This document shows positions 18,545 to 26,588 of a stretch of 55,652 nucleotides of DNA, piece by piece (position 1 is the stretch's first letter; every line of letters begins with the position of its first letter). The notes under the pieces were generated by a model that worked only from the letters and a program-made list of their open reading frames with translations, searched no databases and had not been told where the DNA came from. The position numbers were made by a program, and so were the translations under genes. Source of the stretch: a virus. The stretch is taken from positions 1 to 55,652 of the IMG/VR virus record IMGVR_UViG_3300033571_005598; one strand, 5' to 3'.

Positions 18545-19129
18545 TTACGGCGTTGTATCTAGATTGATAAATTCAATCTCTACAGAAGACGCTGCAGCGA
18601 GTGGCCTTCTGTCAACAATTTCGTCAATAGATAAGTCATAAGATATGTAGGCCCCAGCAAGAACCCTGTCACCCTTCAGGAGGGTTAAATCAGAAAATTG
18701 TTCTTGCATTGAACCCTCATCTATCTGTAAACGAAAGGTCTCTTGTGGGTCTGTTGCTTTTAGACATGGGTAGTCAAGCAAGGCAGACCTAACAACCGTA
18801 GTGAACCTGTCTCTCATAAGTGTTGTTTCTGCAGAGCCGACGTCTCTAACCCACACATACGTGCGCATCGTGTAATTGACTCTATACAACGGGTTTGAGC
18901 CAGAATATCCAATTCTTTCAATCCTATTCGTGGACATAACGACCGTTATTATCGTTGGCCATTCGTCTAAAGCAATTGGCTCATAGGTCAAAAACTTGAC
19001 TGGAGTCGGGAGTTGCTCGTCGTCTGCATTCCAACCGTTTCTGTAGTCAATAATTCTTATAGGAATATCATCACTTAGATAAGAATTAACGTAATCCTTG
19101 GCAAATTGGGCACCGTACATCAGTTCCAT
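18545..19129 (-). CDS. Tail terminator/neck protein-like
   Basis: A 194-residue protein between a gp10-like neck protein and the sheath. It has the alternating helix-strand arrangement of tail terminators: FAKDYVNSYLSDDIPIRIIDY, PTIITVVMSTNRIERIGY, YRVNYTMRTYVWVRD, LMRDRFTTVVRSALLDYP and an AGAYISYDLSIDEIVD strand. Such proteins cap the tail and join it to the head. ATG shares an A with the previous stop (TAATG). No direct motif proves the role; the call rests on predicted fold and position. Confidence 0.6.
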   Translation of the reverse strand: MELMYGAQFAKDYVNSYLSDDIPIRIIDYRNGWNADDEQLPTPVKFLTYEPIALDEWPTIITVVMSTNRIERIGYSGSNPLYRVNYTMRTYVWVRDVGSAETTLMRDRFTTVVRSALLDYPCLKATDPQETFRLQIDEGSMQEQFSDLTLLKGDRVLAGAYISYDLSIDEIVDRRPLAAASSVEIEFINLDTTP

Positions 19130-19563
19130 TAGTTACCCTCGGCAATGTATCGCTCAGCGTCTTTAGCCAGTTTCTTTGCAAACATCGGTGGCTCAAAGAT
19201 GATTTCACGTTTTGGCATGCTCCATGTTCCATATTGGTGAAATCTTGCAACCGGTGCGTCGGTTCCAAACCTTGCTGATTGACGGTTTATTTCACTAACT
19301 GAAAATGTTTCAATACTCTTGAACAGTCCACCAGACCTAACAAGTGTTGGTGCACCCGGAAAACGAACAGACTTCCATGCTCCGTATTCAGCATCCAATG
19401 GAGCCCATTTTCCATTTCCGTTAGAAAGAAAATGCTTGGTGTAGATGTCTGATAAGTCTTCTTTTGCTCTTCTAAAAACAGGACGCAAGTCTTCCACTCT
19501 GTCCCTTACGTCTTGTAAGAGTTCCTGAGCATCATTTGTGTTTACTTCAACCCGTACGCGCAT
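19129..19563 (-). CDS. Phage virion morphogenesis / gp10-like neck protein
   Basis: A 144-residue protein with the HK97 gp10 / Mu gpG-like pattern: an N-terminal helix (LLQDVRDRVEDLRPVFRRAKEDLSDIY), a FLSNGNGKWAPL segment, a central LVRSGGLFKSIE strand, and the hallmark FHQYGTWSMPKREI. Such proteins complete the head or neck. It follows the connector gene at a one-base gap from its stop and overlaps the terminator-like gene by TAATG. Confidence 0.8.
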   Translation of the reverse strand: MRVRVEVNTNDAQELLQDVRDRVEDLRPVFRRAKEDLSDIYTKHFLSNGNGKWAPLDAEYGAWKSVRFPGAPTLVRSGGLFKSIETFSVSEINRQSARFGTDAPVARFHQYGTWSMPKREIIFEPPMFAKKLAKDAERYIAEGN

Positions 19564-19564
19564 C

Positions 19565-20452
19565 TTACGCCACTCTTGAGCGTTTGTATTTCTTTACAGA
19601 CATCAGTTCTCTGTCAGTAAATCCTGTTTCAAGTGGAGCGACATTTCTTGGCTCCAAATCTTTAATACCAACAACGTCGTCATGCATGTTCTGCATTTCC
19701 CTAGTTGCTGCCCTGAGAATCAAAAGTTTGAATACAGGTATTGAATCCCCGTCTAATCCAGCCTCGTAAGTAATCGTTACAGTGTCATCAGCAACAATGT
19801 TGAAAATGTCTATTCCGTATCTTCTTACCGTGTAGTTGCTACCAATTGCCTCTGCAAAACCTCCAGAAACATAGGCGGATAAAGCGCCAGCCTCAACTAC
19901 AACAACAAACGTATTCGCAGTAACTTCTGTTATTTTTTTATTTAGAACATTGTAACCAATAGGCGTAATTCCAGTAACTGTCACATATTGACCAACTGTA
20001 AATTTGTGATTAGCAGAAGTAAACGTTATTTTTGTTCCGACCTTTGCCGCTGATGTAACAGTTGCTTCCCTGCTCACCGCTTCACCCAGATACGTCGGTG
20101 TTGTCCACTGGTTTTGCACCTGAACACTCAACACCCGAGCAACGGGAGAATTTCGCAAATACACCGTTTCTGGAGGCATTGCGTAATTCATTGAAGATTG
20201 ACTTGCGTTTCCATTAGCGGTGTAGAAAGAAGATTCAAGACTGCTTTGATAAAAAAACGAAGACATCGGTATGGCGTTATGAGTACTTGGAACTTTATAT
20301 TCCTCAACAAACTCAACTACCTCAATTGGTCTTCTCAGATATGATTCTAATTCGCTTTGAAGGCCAGACAGCACAATTTCAGCAGCATCTTGCTGCCTGA
20401 GGGACAGGGATATGTCCATGTATGTTACGAGGTCTCGTACTTCAACTAGCAT
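19565..20452 (-). CDS. Head-tail connector (adaptor), gp6/gp15-like with insert domain
   Basis: A 295-residue protein at the start of the neck block. Its N-terminus (VTYMDISLSLRQQDAAEIVLSGLQ, then LESYLRRPIEV) matches the helical head-tail connector family in which a helix bundle docks on the portal. Residues about 130-185 are a beta domain with VTVTGITPIGYNVLNKKI and TANTFVVVVEAG, resembling the small domain often inserted in phage baseplate and connector proteins. The final 60 residues return to helices (LLILRAATREMQNMHDD). AGGGGGA precedes the ATG. The insert makes it longer than usual family members. Confidence 0.7.
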   Translation of the reverse strand: MLVEVRDLVTYMDISLSLRQQDAAEIVLSGLQSELESYLRRPIEVVEFVEEYKVPSTHNAIPMSSFFYQSSLESSFYTANGNASQSSMNYAMPPETVYLRNSPVARVLSVQVQNQWTTPTYLGEAVSREATVTSAAKVGTKITFTSANHKFTVGQYVTVTGITPIGYNVLNKKITEVTANTFVVVVEAGALSAYVSGGFAEAIGSNYTVRRYGIDIFNIVADDTVTITYEAGLDGDSIPVFKLLILRAATREMQNMHDDVVGIKDLEPRNVAPLETGFTDRELMSVKKYKRSRVA

Positions 20453-20477
20453 TGTTTCCCCCTTGGGGACTTATTAA

Positions 20478-20675
20478 CTATCTTCCAGGGCGGCCACGAC
20501 GGAAAATGGCACGGCCACCTTCTCGTATGATGTCTCCAGGACGCTCGCCACCGACACCGCCTCTGCCGAATCGTCTACGACCAGCCTGGACAAGTGAACG
20601 GACAAAGCGGCGACCACGACCGGCGCGTTCTGCTCCGAGAGTTCTTCTTAAAAAACCAGTTTTTGGTACGTCCAT
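20478..20675 (-). CDS. Arg/Gly-rich small basic protein
   Basis: A 65-residue protein with 18 Arg and about as many Gly, in phrases such as RRTLGAERAGRGRRFVRS and RRFGRGGVGGERPG. Such RG-rich peptides bind nucleic acid or act as unstructured linkers. AAGGAG lies about 8 bases before ATG at 20675, so it is likely translated. It lies between the ParB-like gene and the connector. No homologous fold is recognised; roles in DNA condensation or packaging are only a possibility. Confidence 0.6.
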   Translation of the reverse strand: MDVPKTGFLRRTLGAERAGRGRRFVRSLVQAGRRRFGRGGVGGERPGDIIREGGRAIFRRGRPGR

Positions 20676-20719
20676 TGCTTAACTCCTTGAATTGGGTGCT
20701 CGGCAAATTGTACCATTAA

Positions 20720-21271
20720 TCACCTATCAGCGTTTGGTGGGCGCTCAATGGCGACCTGTATTTCTGTCGCTTTAGGGTCCGCTTCAACTGGAACCCAAGC
20801 ACGGGAATAGTTATGTTCAGAAATTTTACGGTGTTTAAGCAGTGAGCCATCAAGCATTAAATGGAATTCATCATGACGCATTTGTAAGATTTCTTCAAAA
20901 TCTTCTTTGCAGTACTTTTTTGACTTAACTAAGTTTCTGATAATGCTTGATACTGGTTTAGCCACAAGATTACCCCGAGAACGATTCAACCTAAGGTGCA
21001 TAAATTGAGCATCAAGACTGTCGCATTCAACATAAAGAACAGGACAGTTGTCCCCAACGGTGCTTTTTACGTGCTTGTTTTTTGTGGCAAGCAAAAGACG
21101 TTCGTTCCCGTCAATCACAATATTTGTGTCTTTCTGCACAACTATTGGCAGCATAAAACCCAAATCCATCAAAGACCTAGAGAGAGCAAGAAGGTCGGGC
21201 CGCAGTATGTAAGTTGCCTTAAATGGGGCTACTTGTAAGTCCGAAAATGGCACCATCTCAATATTGTTCAT
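20720..21271 (-). CDS. ParB-like (IbrB-type) protein
   Basis: A 183-residue protein with the ParB/sulfiredoxin-like fold in its first 100 residues: VPFSDLQVAPF, then LALSRSLMDLGFMLPIVVQK and VIDGNERLLLATK, where G-N-E-R matches the ParB motif region. The rest is helical. It follows a PAPS-reductase-like gene, overlapping its end; IbrA/IbrB-type pairs of a PAPS-reductase-like and a ParB-like protein are known from phages and bacteria. AGGAG lies 7 bases before ATG. Function of such pairs is not established; a DNA- or nucleotide-directed role is an inference. Confidence 0.65.
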   Translation of the reverse strand: MNNIEMVPFSDLQVAPFKATYILRPDLLALSRSLMDLGFMLPIVVQKDTNIVIDGNERLLLATKNKHVKSTVGDNCPVLYVECDSLDAQFMHLRLNRSRGNLVAKPVSSIIRNLVKSKKYCKEDFEEILQMRHDEFHLMLDGSLLKHRKISEHNYSRAWVPVEADPKATEIQVAIERPPNADR

Positions 21272-22400
21272 TATTTAACTCCTGCTCTGCTGCTTTCGCC
21301 CTAAGTGTATGCGCTTTTGTTTTTGGTCCCACTGGTGCTGCTGCAGAAACAGTTATTTCATTGAGAATTAAGTTTCTGATAAGCCAGTTAATCGGGTAGG
21401 AGTAAGGGTCCTTGATATGTTTTTTTCTAAAATCTGCCGTGTATGCACGAGCGCGTCGCTTGTCAATCTCATCAAGCATGTTTTCATTGATGCAGCGTTT
21501 TGCACCTTCAAAACCGTCAACAGCGTAACTCTGAATAAACTTCTCAATATCAAAATCGGGCCACCAACGCCTCTGTGCGTCAATATTGGGCCATATTTGC
21601 CAAAGGGTGTCGTAGAAGCCTGGCTCCGTCATAACGAGGTCACCGATGCGCCTGATAGCCACTGCGTGCAAAGGAACGCCAACCCTGGTGTTTGAGCCAG
21701 TCATGGCGGCGAGGTCGTAGTACTCACAGTATTCGGCATTATGTTCTTCTGATATGAATTTTAGAACATCATCCATTTGCCAGTCATAAATAACTTTAGC
21801 AAACTTTAGTGGTATTGATTTTTTCATTTTGTAGGGAGAAACTATGTAGTTTTCGTGCACCTTCTGGACAAGGGACCTGTATCTAACCATTGATTCGTTT
21901 GCTCGTACGCCAGTAATAAACGCAATGCTCCCGGTCTTGCCCTGCATTGTGTAGTAATCAATTCCTTCTGGCATTACTTGGTCGCCAGGGAGGCCAAAAT
22001 GTCCAGCGTGAATTGCCCATTCAGGCATTTCCCTAACAAGGCGACCTTCTAGTTTTCTAAACGAATCCCACGAAAGAATATTTTCCCTGACTCCTAGAAC
22101 CCATACTTCTTGTGGGTAAGGAAGGCAGTACCACTCCATGTCAACCCAGTCGTACTGCCTGACTTTGTTTACATAGTCGTGAACCAGGGGGCTAACCATC
22201 TCTTGGTCTCTGAAAATTACTTTTACAGGACCCAGTCCTCGTTCTTCATGAATTTCTTTTGCAAGATACAAAACAGCAGTTGAGTCTTTTCCGCCGGAAA
22301 ACTGTACGCATACGGTGTCAAAATTGTCATAGACGTGACGAATCCGCTGACGAGCGGCGTCAACACATGATATGTCTAGGAACATCCTCTGCTTGGTCAT
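21258..22400 (-). CDS. PAPS-reductase-like (IbrA/DUF3440-type) protein
   Basis: A 380-residue protein with the PP-loop ATP-pyrophosphatase motif SGGKDS at about residues 35-40 (VCVQFSGGKDSTAVLYLA). The rest resembles IbrA-like proteins rather than assimilatory CysH: a long C-terminal extension, ITGVRANESMVRY (an R-x-x-E-S region) and EYCEYYDLAAMTGSN. PP-loop enzymes activate a substrate with ATP; the DndC/SspD proteins of DNA phosphorothioation belong to the same superfamily. Here it lies between two ParB-like genes. ATG shares an A with the stop of the 51-residue gene (TAATG). Confidence 0.75.
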   Translation of the reverse strand: MTKQRMFLDISCVDAARQRIRHVYDNFDTVCVQFSGGKDSTAVLYLAKEIHEERGLGPVKVIFRDQEMVSPLVHDYVNKVRQYDWVDMEWYCLPYPQEVWVLGVRENILSWDSFRKLEGRLVREMPEWAIHAGHFGLPGDQVMPEGIDYYTMQGKTGSIAFITGVRANESMVRYRSLVQKVHENYIVSPYKMKKSIPLKFAKVIYDWQMDDVLKFISEEHNAEYCEYYDLAAMTGSNTRVGVPLHAVAIRRIGDLVMTEPGFYDTLWQIWPNIDAQRRWWPDFDIEKFIQSYAVDGFEGAKRCINENMLDEIDKRRARAYTADFRKKHIKDPYSYPINWLIRNLILNEITVSAAAPVGPKTKAHTLRAKAAEQELNNEQY

Positions 22401-22555
22401 TAGTATTTCGCAATCTGCGACAACCGTGAAACTTCTGCCCGCAATTCTTCTACTTGACGAAGTAGGGAATCTCGTTGTTCCGTAACGTCTTGAAGCGTAA
22501 CGCCAATGACAGTATGTGCTTCATCAATTCGGCTCTTGTATTCATCCGTGCTCAC
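22400..22555 (-). CDS. 51-residue coiled-coil protein
   Basis: A GTG at 22555, one base after the stop of the ParB-like gene, opens 51 codons ending in TAA at 22400. A GGAGG sequence lies about 6 bases before the GTG. The product (STDEYKSRIDEAHTVIGVT, then QRDSLLRQVEELRAEVSRL) is predicted to be a parallel coiled coil. It fills the gap between the ParB-like and PAPS-reductase-like genes exactly, sharing an A with the next ATG. It may tether or dimerise the two enzymes, which is an inference. Confidence 0.65.
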   Translation of the reverse strand: MSTDEYKSRIDEAHTVIGVTLQDVTEQRDSLLRQVEELRAEVSRLSQIAKY

Positions 22556-22556
22556 C

Positions 22557-23348
22557 TCAAACCTCCGTATGCATGTCAATAAAATCCATTAATTTTTCTG
22601 CTGTTGTAGTTCCAGATATTCCTGGGTCATTGCGCAGGTAGCGAACAAAGTCATACCATCTACGCTGTTGGTCTGGGTTGTCAAAAACAATCGTGTACTG
22701 AACCACTGCCTGAGGAGAAGAACCAGGAGAAACAAGAGTGCTACCACTGACGGCAACCTTGTTGTGGTCTACATCATTGCCAGCAACAATTCGCCTAACG
22801 CCATCTTCGGATTCTTCAATATTTATATTGATTGGCGTACTGGGAGGAGCGATGGGTGCTGGGTTCTGCATTACAGGAGTGAAGTATGCATCAGCAATAG
22901 GGGAAATAATTTCTGATGCAATTTGAGTTTCCTCCATCGCCGCCACCTCAAACTCATCCCAACCAAGCCCCTCAAATAGTTCTGGGTATTCTTCGTACAG
23001 GTCAATCACAATGTCGTTGAGAAGAGAAGGGTCTGTATGCCCTAATTCCATTGTTCTGTTGTCTGCTAGTGCAAACGCAATTGCTTCGTCGTTTTCAACC
23101 TCCATTTTAACAACGGCAATTTTGCTCCACCCAAGACGTCTCGCTGCCTCCAACTGATGGTTTCCTGCAATCACGGTAAATGTTCCGTTGTCGTTAGGTC
23201 GCGCCACTATTGGCTTCATCTGCCCAAACTCTTCGTAGGAAGCCATGATTGCTTCAATGTTTCCCTTACGAGGATTCTTCTCCAAAGGGACAAGTGAATC
23301 TATATCAACAGCAAGTGATTTCAAATCTTCAGAAATGTCGTTTTTCAT
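22557..23348 (-). CDS. ParB-like nuclease-domain protein
   Basis: A 263-residue protein. Residues about 10-125 have the ParB/Srx pattern: LVPLEKNPRKGNIEAIMASYEE, GQMKPIVARPN, VIAGNHQLEAARRLGW and AIAFALADNRTMELGHTD. The second half (about 125-263) has EDGVRRIVAGN and a C-terminal helical segment with YTIVFDNPDQQRRWYDFV. Such proteins occur in phage DNA-modification and DNA-handling cassettes. The ATG overlaps the previous stop (ATGA). The first member of the ParB / small / PAPS-reductase-like / ParB cluster. Confidence 0.7.
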   Translation of the reverse strand: MKNDISEDLKSLAVDIDSLVPLEKNPRKGNIEAIMASYEEFGQMKPIVARPNDNGTFTVIAGNHQLEAARRLGWSKIAVVKMEVENDEAIAFALADNRTMELGHTDPSLLNDIVIDLYEEYPELFEGLGWDEFEVAAMEETQIASEIISPIADAYFTPVMQNPAPIAPPSTPININIEESEDGVRRIVAGNDVDHNKVAVSGSTLVSPGSSPQAVVQYTIVFDNPDQQRRWYDFVRYLRNDPGISGTTTAEKLMDFIDMHTEV

Positions 23349-23692
23349 TGTCCTACCTGAACTCTCACGTTAGCGTTTAGTGTTCGCATGGCATCAATAG
23401 AAGTGCGAAGAGAAAGAAGTTTCTCACGCTTGGACTTCAGTAGAGCCTCAGCAATTTTGTAATCAAAGTTTTCGTCAGCAAGTTTGTAATCTGCCCATGC
23501 TTCGCGTTCTTTGATGGAACCTTTTGCCGAAAGATATTCTTTAGCCCAATTGGCTTTGTAGAGGGATTCCTTTTTTGCAGAATCTTCTGCAAGCGATTCA
23601 AATGCTTCTGTTTCTTGTTCCAGCATCTCAAGGAGTCGCATCAACTCGTGTTCAATATCTATCTGACTAATAGGGCTATTTCGCGAAATCAT
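23345..23692 (-). CDS. Helical phage protein, possibly UvsY-like recombination mediator
   Basis: A 115-residue all-helical protein: DIEHELMRLLEMLEQETEAFE, a KESLYKANWAKEYLSAKGSI patch, REAWADYKLADENFDYKIA, then LLKSKREKLLSLRTSIDAMR and an NANVRVQ end. Layout resembles T4 UvsY (a W near the middle, a charged patch, and a helix that closes with a short basic tail). Its neighbourhood of resolvase, HNH, nuclease and Rad52-like genes supports a mediator or annealing-accessory role. The resemblance is in layout only, with no direct motif. GGAGAAAA precedes ATG. Confidence 0.4.
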   Translation of the reverse strand: MISRNSPISQIDIEHELMRLLEMLEQETEAFESLAEDSAKKESLYKANWAKEYLSAKGSIKEREAWADYKLADENFDYKIAEALLKSKREKLLSLRTSIDAMRTLNANVRVQVGQ

Positions 23693-24215
23693 TTTTCTCC
23701 ATTAAGTTTTGCATCGGTGACCAATCTATCTTTTCAAAAGCGGAAAGTTGTTCTTTAGTCCATTGATATGCGGATAATCCTACTTTAGTCAAAGCCATCT
23801 GCTCAAGCACCCATGCATCGCATTCGTCGTTGCCGGAAGCGCCACTAAATATAATTCCAGTCTTTGCCGAGATGGCAGAGATGACTTCTCCTTTTGATGC
23901 GTTTCCCCGTCCAGTTGCAAACTTTGCACGACACGTGGGTGGCACTTCAATAATTGGGATATTGCATTCAAACAATGTCATCCGAACACATCCACCCAGT
24001 TCTCCGATACTGAAAGCCTGTCCACTACGAGAGGCAAAAGAGTAGCCCTCAATCACCACGCAGGAAATTTCGTTTTCCAAGCACTGATGCAAAACTTCCT
24101 TCGTAACGTCAGACAAACGCTCCGCACCTCGTGTCTTGGGGCGAACAACACTAGTTACACCATTCATAGATATTCCTGTTGAGGTGAGCGATAGGTCAAG
24201 ACCCATCAGTCTCAT
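23676..24215 (-). CDS. RuvC-like Holliday junction resolvase
   Basis: About 179 residues with the RuvC/RNase H-like fold and its acidic residues in order: MGLDLSLTSTG (first Asp), CVVIEGYSFASRSGQAFSIGE (Glu), and SGNDECDAWVLEQMAL (two Asp). Such proteins cut four-way junctions produced by recombination or replication before packaging. The ATG at 24215 overlaps the HNH stop (ATGA); another ATG at 24206, with GGAG upstream, would start right at the domain. It belongs to the recombination block. Confidence 0.8.
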   Translation of the reverse strand: MRLMGLDLSLTSTGISMNGVTSVVRPKTRGAERLSDVTKEVLHQCLENEISCVVIEGYSFASRSGQAFSIGELGGCVRMTLFECNIPIIEVPPTCRAKFATGRGNASKGEVISAISAKTGIIFSGASGNDECDAWVLEQMALTKVGLSAYQWTKEQLSAFEKIDWSPMQNLMEKNDFAK

Positions 24216-24514
24216 CTCTCCCAACCCCTTTTAGCCAAACCAAGGTCAAAGGCTATTTGTGGATAGTTTCCTATACGGGTGTGGCATGGTCGGCATACAG
24301 CCATCAAGTTATCTTCATCAAGGATTGAGCCACCCTGAGAGCGACGCACTATTTCGTGGATGTCCTGCGAAGAACGGCGTACATATGTTGCGAGTTCGTC
24401 ATATTCGGCAAATATTGGGCATGCTTCACATAGGGGTTTTTCGTTGAGAAGTTTCTCCACAAGTGGCCTACGGAGCCTGTATTCCGCTTCTTTTTTCTTG
24501 GACCTATGACGCAC
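24212..24514 (-). CDS. HNH endonuclease
   Basis: A 100-residue protein. Zinc-binding pairs C-x2-C (CEAC, near the middle) and C-x2-C-H (CRPCH) bracket the HNH core IHEIVRRSQGGSILDEDN. In tailed phages small HNH proteins often support DNA packaging with the large terminase, or can be free-standing homing-type nucleases. The start is GTG at 24514, with no strong ribosome-binding site seen. Placed in the recombination block downstream of the terminase, so a packaging or recombination role is most likely. Confidence 0.8.
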   Translation of the reverse strand: MRHRSKKKEAEYRLRRPLVEKLLNEKPLCEACPIFAEYDELATYVRRSSQDIHEIVRRSQGGSILDEDNLMAVCRPCHTRIGNYPQIAFDLGLAKRGWER

Positions 24515-24558
24515 GAACAGAGTCTAGTTTATTTCTGACCACCGTACGAGACGAGGAA

Positions 24559-25074
24559 CTATAAATTTCCCTCATTGACGTCATCAAACTCCCAACTGCC
24601 ATTTACTGCAGCCCATAAAGCCCTGTCAATTGATGTTTCTTCAAGGTCATATTCACGTAATAGATTTTTATGCTTGATAATTGCGTTCTCAAGAAATGAA
24701 GCCCTATCCCAACCATCGGAAGAAACCGCTTCACCAGTTTCAATCATTGTCATGACTTCATCAAGACGACGGTTGACATAAAACTTGAATCTGTCAATTT
24801 TTTTTATTCTGTGTTGATATTCGCGAGCCGCTTCAGTAGCGAGTCGTTCACCACTTCTGCCCATTGACAAATACCTCTCAGCATCAGCATCGGCATCATC
24901 TTTAATGCCGTCAATCTGAATGTCAAGGTTTTCAATCAAAAGAAGCAGACCTTCTTTCCATCTTTCCCAGTTTTCAGGCTGGAGAAGTAATTGCTTCTGA
25001 ACCAAGGAAAGTTTATTTTTAACATCCTCGGATACAAGTCGTGCGAATACGTCGTCGTTAATCATTACCGCCAT
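24559..25074 (-). CDS. Conserved-style hypothetical helical protein
   Basis: About 171 residues from the ATG at 25074 (MAVMINDD), which overlaps the end of the upstream nuclease gene. The protein is helical and acidic with a WERWKEGLLLLIENLDIQID helix, an AAREYQHRIKKIDRFKFYVNRRLDEV coiled stretch and a C-terminal LREYDLEETSIDRALW segment. No catalytic motif is visible. Position among the nuclease, HNH and resolvase suggests an accessory in DNA handling; it could be an ssDNA-binding or mediator protein, which is only a guess. Confidence 0.5.
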   Translation of the reverse strand: MAVMINDDVFARLVSEDVKNKLSLVQKQLLLQPENWERWKEGLLLLIENLDIQIDGIKDDADADAERYLSMGRSGERLATEAAREYQHRIKKIDRFKFYVNRRLDEVMTMIETGEAVSSDGWDRASFLENAIIKHKNLLREYDLEETSIDRALWAAVNGSWEFDDVNEGNL

Positions 25075-25862
25075 GCAGGGCATACCTTTTTGAATGAGCA
25101 CCAATTGCAAAGGATTGACTTGTTCGGTTCAAACTCACCAGTCTCACACTTTACGTCTATTTTCTTTTTTGTTTCAATAACAGTTGATTCAACTTTGTCA
25201 AGGTCCTGCTGAGTTACTGCTTGACTAAACTGAACACCATCTTTTAGGTAAAGAAGTTCAACCTTCGTTGCTTTGCCGACACCAGTTGATTCAAGCAGGT
25301 GAGAATAAATTAGTAGTTGAAAAAACTTGTCGCTAATCCAGTTTTTCTTTGGAGTTTTTCCAGTTTTGTAATCCGAGATAGTAAATCCTGTCTCGTTTTT
25401 ATCAAACCTGTCAATGAATCCTTTGATGCGAACTCCGCCGATTTCACCGTTTAGTTCGTGCTCAAGCCCCATTGGGGACAGAAGTGTTGGTTCTTCTATC
25501 TTCCATAGATTTTGGATACACCACCATGACTTCCATCTGAACATTCGCAGTGCTTCATCTCCACGAACCCAAGGCTTGACCCTATCGCTCCAGCCGTTTT
25601 CCCAAAGTTGGGCTGCTAAGAGTTTCGCTTCGTCCTCAGTCCTATAAGTGCTTTCAACATGATAGAGAGCCTCAAGAACATCATGAACAAAGTTACCCAT
25701 TAGGGTTGCCTCTGTAGGGTCTTCTTGCATCAAGTCAATTTTTGAGTACTTGAATTTGAGTGGGCACTGTTCAAATGTCCCCATGGAAGAAGGAGAAAGA
25801 TGAGGTGGAGGATTAAACGTTGTCAATGTCTTCACGCGCCGTTGCGTCAAATGAGAGAACAA
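25065..25862 (-). CDS. PD-(D/E)XK exonuclease, RecB/Cas4-like
   Basis: A protein of about 255-265 residues of the RecB/Cas4 family. Visible are LSPSSMGTFEQCPLKFKYSK (the first Cys of the cluster), GFIDRFDKNETGFTISDYKTGK (the D...D-x-K nuclease core, Asp and Lys of the catalytic motif) and the C-terminal CNWCSFKKVCPAW Cys cluster for an Fe-S centre. It probably resects DNA ends for the adjacent Rad52-like annealing protein. No ATG opens this frame: TTG at 25862 and 25826 or GTG at 25835 are candidate starts, so its start is uncertain. It overlaps the preceding gene. Confidence 0.8.
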   Translation of the reverse strand: MFSHLTQRRVKTLTTFNPPPHLSPSSMGTFEQCPLKFKYSKIDLMQEDPTEATLMGNFVHDVLEALYHVESTYRTEDEAKLLAAQLWENGWSDRVKPWVRGDEALRMFRWKSWWCIQNLWKIEEPTLLSPMGLEHELNGEIGGVRIKGFIDRFDKNETGFTISDYKTGKTPKKNWISDKFFQLLIYSHLLESTGVGKATKVELLYLKDGVQFSQAVTQQDLDKVESTVIETKKKIDVKCETGEFEPNKSILCNWCSFKKVCPAWR

Positions 25863-26586
25863 GACAATGCTCCAAGAGGGCAGTTAAGTCCTCCTGAGTG
25901 GCAGTTGCCTTTGTCGGCTTGGGGCGACCGTTTGAGTACTTTTCCCAAAATGCACCAAGTCGTGTTTTGTGTTCTGGAGACAAGGACTTTGAAAGACTCA
26001 CAAAATTTATCCACAGTTCTTCAATAACTGGGTCAATAGTGGGCTCGGGAATTGCATCAACTGCCTCCATTGCTTCTTCGGTGCGAGCAAGATAAAGACC
26101 CACACCAAGTGCCTGAGCGGCTTTTTTAAGTGCATCAGAAACCGCACCCTTGAATTCGTCACCCAAGTCAACAATGTCGCCGTTTTTTGTGCGCTTAATC
26201 TTTTGACCACCAAAACCATCTTTGGTAACGCTAGTGAACCTGTCGGTTCCGTAAACATTCAAACGAACATGAGCAACAATAAATTCTGGGTCAAGAGCAT
26301 CTCGTTCGCACTTGATGATTTCGTATGACCAACCGTCAAATCCAAGAACCTTATTGAGTCGTGAGATTACTTCGCTCACTGGAATGTAGGTAAGAGAAGT
26401 TCCGCCTTTTTTGAGTTGGCGTTCAACTTCTTTCGGGAATGCTTCATTCAGGGATACTTGAATACTGTTTCTCTCAGCAACTGCTTTTAGGCGCATTTCC
26501 TCTTGGCGACGTGTCCACATCTCTTCATTGTTCATGTTTTCTACAACCTCAGTCTCTTCTGCTGAGTCAATTTTTTTAGTAGCCAT
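25813..26586 (-). CDS. Rad52-like single-strand annealing protein
   Basis: A 257-residue protein with the Rad52/Rad22-type annealing domain: TYIPVSEVISRLNKVLGFDGW, YEIIKCERDALD, HVRLNVYG, SVTKDGFGG and DEFKGAVSDALKKAAQALGVGLYLAR. The C-terminal 80 residues are charged. Such phage annealing proteins work with a paired exonuclease, here the next gene, to recombine DNA through single-strand annealing. An ATG starts the gene 2 bases after the preceding gene's stop. Its presence downstream of the terminase, within a structural operon, is noteworthy. Confidence 0.9.
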   Translation of the reverse strand: MATKKIDSAEETEVVENMNNEEMWTRRQEEMRLKAVAERNSIQVSLNEAFPKEVERQLKKGGTSLTYIPVSEVISRLNKVLGFDGWSYEIIKCERDALDPEFIVAHVRLNVYGTDRFTSVTKDGFGGQKIKRTKNGDIVDLGDEFKGAVSDALKKAAQALGVGLYLARTEEAMEAVDAIPEPTIDPVIEELWINFVSLSKSLSPEHKTRLGAFWEKYSNGRPKPTKATATQEDLTALLEHCLVLSFDATAREDIDNV

Positions 26587-26588
26587 TG

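Noticed and set aside
21258-22400. PAPS-reductase-like gene as a sulfate-assimilation auxiliary metabolic gene (cysH)
   Set aside because: The SGGKDS loop alone is not specific. The long IbrA-type C-terminus and the two flanking ParB-like genes fit a phage DNA- or nucleotide-directed system better, so I gave no cysH symbol.
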